Assembly (NCBI GenBank): GCA_035646975.1
Contig: DASROJ010000180.1
Span: forward strand, 1-18,477
Direction of reading: 5' to 3'
DNA from: DASROJ01 sp035646975
GTDB taxonomy: Bacteria; Acidobacteriota; Polarisedimenticolia; JACPZX01; DASXTC01
DNA: 18,477 nt
A model generated the notes under the pieces. It had not been told where the DNA came from, did not search any database, and saw nothing but the letters and a program-made list of their open reading frames with translations. A program made the translations under genes and the position numbers. Positions 1-6,706 of the stretch are shown piece after piece (the first letter of the stretch is position 1; each line of letters starts with the position of its first letter).

Positions 1-318
1 ATCCTGCTCATCGTCTCGCCCACCGCCGGGGTGTGCGAGGAGTTCCTCTACCGGGGCTTCCTGGTGTCGCGTATCGCCCTGCTGGTGGGGTCGCGGGGGT
101 TGGCCGCGGTACTGGCGGCCTGCGTATTCGGCGCGGCACATTCGTACCAGGGGAGGCTCGGCGCGGCGCGCGCGGGAATCATCGCCCTGGTGCTGGCCAT
201 CCCCGTGCTGGTCACCGGCAGCCTCCTTCCGGCCGTGGCGGCCCACGCGATTATCGATGCGGCGGGTATCGTATGGCTCTGGCCGCTGCTGGATCGGAAA
301 TGGAGCGTCACGCCTTGA
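1..318 (+). CDS. CPBP family intramembrane (CAAX-type) metalloprotease, 3' end only
   Basis: The reading frame is open from the first base and ends with TGA at 316-318, so the N-terminal part of this gene lies outside the window. The visible 105 residues carry the CPBP (Abi, PF02517) core motifs. The EExxxR motif is seen as CEEFLYRGF, near 37-60. A second motif, FGAAHSYQG (FxxxH type), and a third, a His-Asp pair in AAHAIIDAAG, follow. These Glu and His residues bind the catalytic metal in the family. The segments between them are strongly hydrophobic, fitting membrane helices. Family members cleave prenylated or other membrane-embedded peptides; the substrate here cannot be told. The gene is on the same strand as clpB, and its stop codon overlaps a TTGACA hexamer that may be the -35 box of the next operon. 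Family assignment is firm; specific role is unknown. Confidence 0.85.
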   Translation: MLLIVSPTAGVCEEFLYRGFLVSRIALLVGSRGLAAVLAACVFGAAHSYQGRLGAARAGIIALVLAIPVLVTGSLLPAVAAHAIIDAAGIVWLWPLLDRKWSVTP

Positions 319-341
319 CACCGTCGCGCCTGGAATCTTAT
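315..341 (+). promoter_or_regulatory. Candidate promoter of the clpB-grpE operon
   Basis: A perfect -35 hexamer TTGACA (315-320) overlaps the stop codon of the upstream protease gene. It is followed by TCTTAT (336-341, 15-base spacer, 4/6 match to TATAAT) or TATGAG (339-344, 18-base spacer, 4/6). The preceding CC would also allow a loose sigma-32-like CCTTGA -35 reading, but no CCCCATNT -10 is present. No CIRCE (TTAGCACTC/GAGTGCTAA) or HAIR repeat is visible between 319 and 397. The -10 choice is uncertain. Confidence 0.35.
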
Positions 342-397
342 GAGTGCGCAAGCCCCGACCGATCACGGACAAACCGCGAGGCAAGGAGGCCGACCCG

Positions 398-3022
398 ATG
401 CGATGGGACCGATTGACCGTCAAGAGCCAGGAAGCGCTGCAGGAAGCGACCGGCCTGGCGGAAAGCTCGGGGCATCCCGAGACCTCGACGCTTCACCTCC
501 TCAAGGCCCTGCTCGCCCAGCCGGAAGGAATCGCCGAGAGCCTGCTTCGGAAGCTCGGGGCCGACCCGGGACGCCTCCTCGCGCAGGTGGACGAGCGTCT
601 CGGCCGGCTCCCCAAGGTTACGGGACAGGCCGGCTACCAGCCCCAGATGGGGCAGGACCTGGCCAAGGTGTTCGATGAGGCCTTCAAGCTGACGTCCCAG
701 TTCAAGGACGAGTACATCAGCACCGAGCACCTGATGCTCGCCCTGGCCAGGGCAAAGAGCTCGCCGGCGGCCGATCTGCTCAATGCCGCGGGTGTGACCA
801 CCGATGGATTGATGTCCGCGCTCAAGTCGGTGCGCGGCACGCAGCGGGTCACCGACCAGGATCCGGAAGGAAAGTACGAAGCGCTCAAGAAATACGGCCG
901 CGATCTCACGGACCTGGCGCGCCGCGGCAAGCTGGACCCCGTGATCGGACGTGATGACGAGATCCGTCGGGTGGTGCAGGTGCTCGCGCGCCGCACCAAG
1001 AACAACCCGGTGCTGATCGGCGAGCCGGGAGTGGGAAAGACCGCGATCGTCGAAGGGCTCGCGCGCCGCATCATCGACGGTGATGTTCCCGAATCGCTCC
1101 GAAACAAGAGGATCGTGGCCCTGGATCTCGCCGCGATGGTGGCCGGCGCGAAATACCGGGGTGAATTCGAGGACCGCCTCAAGGCCGCCCTGCAGGAGAT
1201 CGCCGAGGCCGAAGGGGAGATCATCCTTTTCATCGACGAGCTGCACACCCTGGTGGGGGCCGGGGCAGCCGAGGGATCGATCGACGCCTCGAACATGCTC
1301 AAACCGGCGCTGGCACGCGGCGAGCTGCGGTGCGTCGGCGCCACGACGCTGGACGAATACCGCAAGTACATCGAGAAGGACAAGGCGCTCGAGCGGCGCT
1401 TCCAGCCGGTGCAGGTGGGCGAGCCGGACGTCGAGGATACCATCGCCATCCTGCGCGGCCTCAAGGAGCGCTACGAAGTGCACCACGGCGTGCGCATCCG
1501 CGACGGCGCGCTCGTGGCGGCGGCCACCCTCTCCCACCGGTACATCACGGACAGGTTTCTTCCCGACAAGGCCATCGACCTGATCGACGAGGCGGCGGCG
1601 CGTCTGCGGATGGAAATCGATTCGATGCCCGTGGAGATCGATCAGAGCAACCGCGAGATCATGCGGCTCGAGATAGAGCGCGAGGCGCTCAGGAAGGAAA
1701 AGGATCGGGCTTCCCGGGAGCGCCTGCCGAAGCTCGAGGAAGAGCTGGCGCGGCTGCAGGAGAAGGCCTCGGGGATGAAGGCGAAATGGCAGGCGGAGAA
1801 GGACGCCATCCTGAAGCTCCGCGGCCTGAAGGAGAAGCTCGAGGCCGCGCGCATCGAAGAGGAAAAAGCCCAGCGCCAGGGCGACTATGGCAAGGTGGCC
1901 GAGCTGCGATACGGTGTCATGGCCGGGCTGCAGAAGGATCTCGACGCGGAGAACGCCCGCCTGTCCGAGATGCAGAAGCAGCGGCGCCTCCTGAAGGAGG
2001 AAGTCGACGAGGAGGACATCGCCGGTGTCGTGTCGCGCTGGACCGGTATCCCCGTGTCCAAGATGCTCGAAGGAGAGACGCAGAAGTTCATCAGGATGGA
2101 AGAGCATCTGCGCTCGCGCGTGGTGGGTCAGGACGCGGCGCTGAAGACTGTCTCGAGCACGCTGCGCCGTTCGCGCGCGGGGCTTCAGGATCCCAACAGA
2201 CCGCTCGGCTCGTTCTTCTTCATGGGGCCCACCGGCGTCGGCAAGACCGAGCTGGCGCGCGCGCTGGCCGAGTTTCTCTTCGACGATGAGCACAACATCG
2301 TCCGTCTGGACATGTCCGAGTACATGGAGAAGCACGCCGTGGCGCGTCTCATCGGCGCTCCGCCCGGCTATGTCGGCTACGAGGAGGGAGGCCAGCTCAC
2401 CGAGGCGGTGAAAAGGCGTCCCTATGCTGTCGTGCTGTTCGACGAGTTCGAGAAGGCCCATCCGGACGTGCACAACATCCTTCTTCAGATTCTCGATGAG
2501 GGGCGTTTGACCGACGGCAAAGGGCGGACGATCAACTTCCGCAATACCATCATCATCATGACGTCCAATCTCGCCAGCACGGCGATCCGGGAGGCCGAGG
2601 AGCGCGGCGAGCCCGTTGGCCCGAAGGTGGATGAGGCCTTGCGTGCCCATTTCAGGCCCGAGTTCCTCAACCGGATCGACGAGATCGTGGTCTTCAACAG
2701 CCTCGATCGGGAGGCGTTGTCCCGGATCGTCCAGGTGCAGGTCGGCAAGCTGCAGGCCTTGCTGGCGGCCCGTCAGATCGGCGTGGAAGTGACCCCGGGG
2801 GCCGTCCAGCTGCTGGCGAAGGAAGGGTTCGACCGGGACTTCGGCGCCCGGCCGCTCAAGCGGGTCATCCAGAGAAAGGTCCAGGACCCGCTGGCGCTGA
2901 AGATTCTCGAAGGGGAGTACGCGCCCGGTGACACTGTGGTGGTGGATGTTGACAAGAGCGGCGGTGGGATGACATTCAGCAAGCGGGCGATCCTCCAGGA
3001 CGCCGGCGCCCGGGTTCCTTGA
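398..3022 (+). CDS. clpB: ATP-dependent protein disaggregase ClpB
   Basis: This 874-residue HSP100 chaperone is expected to act in the cytosol, threading aggregated proteins through a hexameric AAA+ ring together with DnaK/DnaJ/GrpE. The order is: Clp N-domain (about 1-150); first AAA+ module with Walker A GEPGVGKT (208-215) and Walker B ILFIDE (276-281); a charged coiled-coil middle domain rich in Glu/Lys/Arg (about 400-530); and second AAA+ module with Walker A GPTGVGKT (610-617) and Walker B LFDE ending at 683, followed by the C-terminal D2-small domain. The middle domain separates ClpB from ClpA and ClpC; no ClpP-loop tripeptide was noticed. The ATG at 398 was chosen over an in-frame upstream ATG at 344. 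It gives the typical MRWDRLTVKSQEAL beginning and has AAGGAGG at 383-389, 8 bases ahead. The length is near the usual 855-870. It is first gene of a five-gene stress operon, 57 bases ahead of hsp20. Confidence 0.97.
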   Translation: MRWDRLTVKSQEALQEATGLAESSGHPETSTLHLLKALLAQPEGIAESLLRKLGADPGRLLAQVDERLGRLPKVTGQAGYQPQMGQDLAKVFDEAFKLTSQFKDEYISTEHLMLALARAKSSPAADLLNAAGVTTDGLMSALKSVRGTQRVTDQDPEGKYEALKKYGRDLTDLARRGKLDPVIGRDDEIRRVVQVLARRTKNNPVLIGEPGVGKTAIVEGLARRIIDGDVPESLRNKRIVALDLAAMVAGAKYRGEFEDRLKAALQEIAEAEGEIILFIDELHTLVGAGAAEGSIDASNMLKPALARGELRCVGATTLDEYRKYIEKDKALERRFQPVQVGEPDVEDTIAILRGLKERYEVHHGVRIRDGALVAAATLSHRYITDRFLPDKAIDLIDEAAARLRMEIDSMPVEIDQSNREIMRLEIEREALRKEKDRASRERLPKLEEELARLQEKASGMKAKWQAEKDAILKLRGLKEKLEAARIEEEKAQRQGDYGKVAELRYGVMAGLQKDLDAENARLSEMQKQRRLLKEEVDEEDIAGVVSRWTGIPVSKMLEGETQKFIRMEEHLRSRVVGQDAALKTVSSTLRRSRAGLQDPNRPLGSFFFMGPTGVGKTELARALAEFLFDDEHNIVRLDMSEYMEKHAVARLIGAPPGYVGYEEGGQLTEAVKRRPYAVVLFDEFEKAHPDVHNILLQILDEGRLTDGKGRTINFRNTIIIMTSNLASTAIREAEERGEPVGPKVDEALRAHFRPEFLNRIDEIVVFNSLDREALSRIVQVQVGKLQALLAARQIGVEVTPGAVQLLAKEGFDRDFGARPLKRVIQRKVQDPLALKILEGEYAPGDTVVVDVDKSGGGMTFSKRAILQDAGARVP

Positions 3023-3079
3023 CGCGTTCCGGGCCGATATCTATGCTGTTCAACACAATAACCGAAGGAGGTTACGACC

Positions 3080-3532
3080 ATGGCTCTGCAACGTTGGGAC
3101 CCGTTCCGTGACCTTGTGAGCCTGCAGGAGCGGATGAACCGGCTGTTCGAGGATTCGCTGTCGCGCTCCAAGACCACCGATGAGGAGATGGCCATGGGGG
3201 CCTGGACGCCCCCGGTGGATATTTACGAGACCCAGGAAACGGTGGTGCTGCGCGCCGACCTGCCCGGGGTCGATCAGAAGGACATCGACGTGAGGATCGA
3301 GAACAACGCGCTGACGCTTCGGGGCGAGCGGCGGTTCACCAAGGAAGTCAAGGAGGAGGACTACCACCGCATCGAGCGGTCGTACGGCGTGTTCTCCAGA
3401 TCCTTCCAGCTTCCCGGCACCATCGATCAGACGAAGATCCAGGCCAAGCACAAGGAGGGCGTGCTGGAGGTCATTCTTCCCAAGCGGGAGGACACGCGTC
3501 CGAAGCAGATCAAAGTCGACGTGGCCAGGTGA
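3080..3532 (+). CDS. hsp20: Small heat shock protein, Hsp20/alpha-crystallin family
   Basis: The 150-residue protein is an ATP-independent holdase that binds unfolding proteins and passes them to ClpB/DnaK. It starts with the common MALQRWDPFRDLVSLQERMN segment, then has a short acidic linker and the alpha-crystallin domain (about 43-135), which includes PPVDIYET, LPGVDQKDIDV and the GVLEVILPK end strand. The C-terminal tail carries an I-x-V motif (I144-K-V146) of the kind that docks into neighbouring subunits during oligomer formation. The start has an excellent ribosome site, GAAGGAGG at 3064-3071. It sits 57 bases after clpB, and only 7 bases separate its stop from the htpX start. This pairing of a disaggregase with a small heat shock protein gives a functional couple: substrates held by Hsp20 are the ones ClpB resolubilises. 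Confidence 0.95.
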   Translation: MALQRWDPFRDLVSLQERMNRLFEDSLSRSKTTDEEMAMGAWTPPVDIYETQETVVLRADLPGVDQKDIDVRIENNALTLRGERRFTKEVKEEDYHRIERSYGVFSRSFQLPGTIDQTKIQAKHKEGVLEVILPKREDTRPKQIKVDVAR

Positions 3533-3539
3533 GGAGCCA

Positions 3540-4385
3540 GTGAACAATCTCAAGACAGTACTGCTGCTCGGGACGCTCACCGGCGCGCTGCTGGCATTCG
3601 GCGGGCTGCTGGGCGGCCAGGGCGGCATGTTGATGGCGTTGTTGTTCGCCGCCGGGATGAACTTCTTCGCCTACTGGTTCTCCGACAAGATGATCCTGGC
3701 GATGCACGGGGCAAAAGCGGTGACGCGCGAACAGGCCCCCGAGATGTACGCCATCGTGGAAGGGTTGACCGCGCGTTCCGGCATGCCGATGCCGAAGATG
3801 TACATCGTGGAGGCGGACGCGCCCAACGCGTTCGCCACCGGGCGCAATCCGAACCACGCGGCGGTCTGCTGCACCACCGGCATCCTGAAACTCATGGATC
3901 GCAACGAGCTCGAAGGGGTGCTGGCGCACGAGTTGTCACATGTGAAGAACCGGGACATCCTCATCTCCTCGGTGGCCGCCACGCTGGCCGGCGCGATCAC
4001 TTTTCTTGCCCACATGGCGAGGTTTGGAGCCCTGTTCATGGGGCCCAGCAGCCGGGACTCGGAACGCGGCGGTGGCAGCATCATCGAGCTGCTGGTGATG
4101 ATGATCGTCGCGCCGATCGCGGCCATGGTGATCCAGCTGGCGGTCTCACGCTCGCGGGAGTACCAGGCCGACGCTTCCGGGGCTGAAATGGTGGGCAATC
4201 CCTACGGCCTGGCTTCGGCGTTGCAGAAACTCGAGCAGTTCGGGACAAAGGCGCCGCCGCTCAACGTCAGCCCCTCGATGAATCACATGTACATCTCCAA
4301 CCCGCTTTCGGGCCAGGCGTTCCTCAGCTTGTTCAGCACCCACCCTCCCCTCAAGGAGAGGGTGCGCAGGCTCCTGGGCCGTTGA
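3540..4385 (+). CDS. htpX: Membrane-bound zinc metalloprotease HtpX (M48 family)
   Basis: The 281-residue inner-membrane protease is expected to remove misfolded membrane proteins in parallel with FtsH. Two hydrophobic N-terminal spans (about 5-45) precede the catalytic part. The zinc site is HELSH (H130, E131, H134) with the third ligand E207 in SREYQADASGA. Two more hydrophobic stretches (about 140-165 and 181-203) surround the region between them, as in known HtpX proteins of about 280-300 residues. The start is GTG; the motif GAGGAG, which overlaps the hsp20 stop codon, lies 5-7 bases ahead and supports it and suggests translational coupling. The gene end overlaps a possible TTG start of the next protease gene. 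In Escherichia coli htpX is under CpxR; no Cpx box is evident here, and membership in this operon suggests heat-shock-type control instead. Confidence 0.95.
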   Translation: MNNLKTVLLLGTLTGALLAFGGLLGGQGGMLMALLFAAGMNFFAYWFSDKMILAMHGAKAVTREQAPEMYAIVEGLTARSGMPMPKMYIVEADAPNAFATGRNPNHAAVCCTTGILKLMDRNELEGVLAHELSHVKNRDILISSVAATLAGAITFLAHMARFGALFMGPSSRDSERGGGSIIELLVMMIVAPIAAMVIQLAVSRSREYQADASGAEMVGNPYGLASALQKLEQFGTKAPPLNVSPSMNHMYISNPLSGQAFLSLFSTHPPLKERVRRLLGR

Positions 4386-4399
4386 ACGGCATTGAGCTG

Positions 4400-5815
4400 A
4401 TGCGAAAGAAAGCCGGCATCCCCGCCGCCATCGTGAGCGCCGCGCTCCTTACGGCGGCGGCAGCCGGAACCGCGCGGGCAGGACAGGCGGGCGCGCCACC
4501 CGAAGCGCTCGGCAGCGCGCAGCGGCACAGCCCCGTGGTGGGCGTGGTGGAGCAGGCCGGCCCGTGCGTCGTCAACGTCTCCACCGAGCAGCGCGTCGAC
4601 AATCCATTCCGGCCCTCGATGCTCGATTCTTTTTTTGCCGGTGCGCCACCCGTGCAGGACAGCCTCGGGTCGGGCGTGGTCATCGACCCGCGAGGCTACA
4701 TCCTCACCAATGAGCATGTCGTCTGGCGCGCCTCGCGAGTGGACGTCATCCTGGCCGACAAGCGAAAATTCGAGGCCGAGGTGATCGGGACCGATCCCCG
4801 CTCCGACCTCGCCGTGCTCAAGATCGACATCCCCGGCAGCCTGCCCGCGATCAAGGTGGGCAGGTCCACCGACATGATGATCGGCGAGACGGTCATCGCG
4901 ATCGGCAATCCCTACGGGCTGGCGAACACGGTGACCACCGGCGTGCTTTCGGCCGTGAAGCGGTCGATCAAGGCCGGTGACCGGGTCTACTCGGATTTCA
5001 TTCAGACCGACGCGTCGATCAATCCCGGCAACAGCGGCGGCGCGCTTCTCAACATCGAAGGCGAGCTGATCGGGATCAACACCGCCATCCTCGGCGAAGG
5101 CCAGGGGATCGGCTTCGCGATCCCCGTGGACCGTGCGCGAAAGGTGTTCGACGACCTGCTGCGTTACGGCGAGGTTCGCACCGCCTGGCTCGGTCTCGAT
5201 GTCCGGGATCTGACCGACCGCAGCTACGCGACGTTGCTGGGGCGCGACGCCGGGCTCGATGCCGGCGGCGCGGTATCGGTGCCGGCGCCCGGCGTGCAGG
5301 TGAGGCGTGTGTATCCGGGCAGCCCGGCGGAGCAGGCAGGAGTCGAAGCCGGCGACCTGGTCACGAGGCTCGGCGAGGACCCCATCACCTCGCGAACCGA
5401 TTTCGAGACCGCCATTTCCCGCTTCAAGGCGGGCGACCATCTCGCGCTGAGCTGGAAGAAGGCCGCGGCCGAGAAGAAGGCGGACATGACCGCGGTCGAG
5501 TTTCCCATCTCCCTTTCCGAGGATTACCTGGCCGATCAGCTCGGGCTCGAGTTGAGCGATATTCCCGTCGAGCTGCGTAAACAGACCCCGGGGCTGCCGC
5601 CGGACGGCGTCATCGTGACTCGCGTGAGAAACCGGAGCCATGCCTACTTCAGCGGGTTCGAGCAGGGCGACATCCTGCGAGGCATCTTCGATCAGCCGGT
5701 GACGGACATGACGACGCTGAAGAAGGTGGTGCCACGCATCGTGGGCAGGGATGCCGTGCTGCTGAAAGTGGTGAGGGGGCGGTTCCAGTACCATGTGACG
5801 GTCGACCTGACCTGA
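4400..5815 (+). CDS. degP: Periplasmic serine protease, DegP/HtrA family, two PDZ domains
   Basis: This trypsin-fold protease degrades misfolded envelope proteins in the periplasm. With the ATG at 4400 it has 471 residues and a clear signal peptide: a basic MRKK start, a hydrophobic Ala/Leu core and an AxA-type site at GTARA. The catalytic triad is visible as His106 (TNEHVV), Asp136 (RSDLAVL) and Ser212 (NPGNSGGAL). PDZ1 follows at about 255-350 with GVQVRRVYPGSPAEQAGVEAGD, and a divergent PDZ2 at about 370-470. A TTG at 4382 that overlaps the htpX stop is the alternative start and adds six residues; neither start has a strong ribosome site, though AAGGAGAGG lies at 4355-4363. The gap to grpE is 10 bases. 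The specific paralogue name (DegP, DegQ, MucD) cannot be decided from sequence alone; degP is used for the two-PDZ architecture. Confidence 0.92.
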   Translation: MRKKAGIPAAIVSAALLTAAAAGTARAGQAGAPPEALGSAQRHSPVVGVVEQAGPCVVNVSTEQRVDNPFRPSMLDSFFAGAPPVQDSLGSGVVIDPRGYILTNEHVVWRASRVDVILADKRKFEAEVIGTDPRSDLAVLKIDIPGSLPAIKVGRSTDMMIGETVIAIGNPYGLANTVTTGVLSAVKRSIKAGDRVYSDFIQTDASINPGNSGGALLNIEGELIGINTAILGEGQGIGFAIPVDRARKVFDDLLRYGEVRTAWLGLDVRDLTDRSYATLLGRDAGLDAGGAVSVPAPGVQVRRVYPGSPAEQAGVEAGDLVTRLGEDPITSRTDFETAISRFKAGDHLALSWKKAAAEKKADMTAVEFPISLSEDYLADQLGLELSDIPVELRKQTPGLPPDGVIVTRVRNRSHAYFSGFEQGDILRGIFDQPVTDMTTLKKVVPRIVGRDAVLLKVVRGRFQYHVTVDLT

Positions 5816-5825
5816 GGGGACAATT

Positions 5826-6416
5826 GTGACGAAGAAGGGGAACGGCGCGCCGCCCGACGAGAATGTTCCGGCGAAACTCAACGTCGTGGACCGCCGCCAC
5901 CATGCTCAGCCGGGCGAGGGGCAGGAGGCCGCGGGGGCGAAGTATCCTTCTTTCGTCGAGGAGCTGAAGGGCCGGGCGGAGGCCGCGGAAAAAAGAGCGG
6001 CCGAGGCGTTGACCCGGGCGCATGCCGAGCTCGACGCGGTGAGAGAACGGTTGCAACGGGATGTGGAGCGGCGGGTCATGGAGGGAAAGGCCCGCCTGCT
6101 GGGCTCGATGCTCGATGTTCTCGACAACCTGGATCGAGCCGTGAAGGTGGCCGAGGCCGGGCCGAAGGTGGTGGCCGAAGGCATCGAGCTGATACGACAG
6201 CAGCTTCTCTCGGTGCTCAAGTCCGAGGGGGTCGAGCCGATCGAGACGTATGGTCTCGAGTACGACCCCAACGTCGCCGAAGCCATCGTCGTCGAGGCGG
6301 TGGAGGCGGGCCGTGACAACCTCGTCGTGGACGAGGTGCAGCGCGGATATCGCCACGGGGAGAAGGTCCTTCGTCCGGCTCGAGTCAAGGTCGGCAAGGC
6401 CACGCCCCGAACCTGA
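5826..6416 (+). CDS. grpE: Nucleotide exchange factor GrpE (Hsp70 co-chaperone)
   Basis: The 196-residue protein is a dimeric cytosolic factor that releases ADP from DnaK. The N-terminus (1-40) is polar and probably disordered. A long Ala/Glu/Arg-rich helix (about 42-110) forms the dimer coiled coil and includes the conserved LDVLDNLDRA. The C-terminal beta domain carries the family signature near residues 168-190, seen as VQRGYRHGEKVLRPARVKVG. The start is GTG with GAGGGGAC just upstream, overlapping the end of the degP gene region with a 10-base gap. It is last in the operon. Neither dnaK, dnaJ nor hrcA is present here, although grpE usually sits with them, so this may be either the only grpE, separated from its usual partners, or a second copy. 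The assignment itself is firm. Confidence 0.95.
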   Translation: MTKKGNGAPPDENVPAKLNVVDRRHHAQPGEGQEAAGAKYPSFVEELKGRAEAAEKRAAEALTRAHAELDAVRERLQRDVERRVMEGKARLLGSMLDVLDNLDRAVKVAEAGPKVVAEGIELIRQQLLSVLKSEGVEPIETYGLEYDPNVAEAIVVEAVEAGRDNLVVDEVQRGYRHGEKVLRPARVKVGKATPRT

Positions 6417-6451
6417 ACTCGCGTTTTCGCGCATTTCCTCATCTTTCCCTC

Positions 6452-6479
6452 TTGACAGAAAAAAACAAACGGGTTTAGT
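6452..6479 (+). promoter_or_regulatory. Candidate promoter upstream of the di-heme oxidoreductase gene
   Basis: A perfect TTGACA (6452-6457) is followed, after a 16-base A-rich spacer, by TTTAGT (6474-6479, 4/6 match to TATAAT). It lies in the 290-base gap between grpE (ends 6416) and the di-heme gene (starts 6707), a visibly less GC-rich stretch than its surroundings. If used, it leaves a 5' leader of roughly 220 bases. No convincing terminator hairpin follows grpE, so read-through from the stress operon is possible. I saw no RNA motif that I recognise in the leader. Confidence 0.4.
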
Positions 6480-6706
6480 GTGCCGAAGTCTGACCGACCT
6501 ATGGATCCGGGATCGGGCCAGGCACGACAGAGGTCAATTGGGGGGGACGGGTTCAATCTGTCTGCCGGGTTATCGTAGCGTCGTCGACTTGGTGTGTTTC
6601 TCGTAATAAGTGAAGCCCCGCCGCGCGTTAGAGAATCAAGGCAGCAGCCTGACGTCCGTCTCACCGCCAGTGTGTCCCGGCCACGGGACGTTCGGGGGGA
6701 TTGTCT

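Noticed and set aside
344..397. N-terminal extension of ClpB from an upstream ATG
   Set aside because: The 18 extra residues are not typical of ClpB, and the strong ribosome site is placed for ATG 398.
338..2650. 770-codon open frame antisense to clpB
   Set aside because: It is a mirror of the strongly conserved clpB frame; long antisense frames are expected with GC-rich codon usage, and the translation shows no recognisable domain.
4283..5881. 532-codon antisense frame over degP
   Set aside because: The same codon-bias artefact; low-complexity His/Arg/Gly-rich product over a gene with an intact catalytic triad.
6418..6432. Short CGCG-TTTT-CGCG inverted repeat after grpE
   Set aside because: The stem of four pairs is too short and is not followed by a T run, so it is not called as a terminator.
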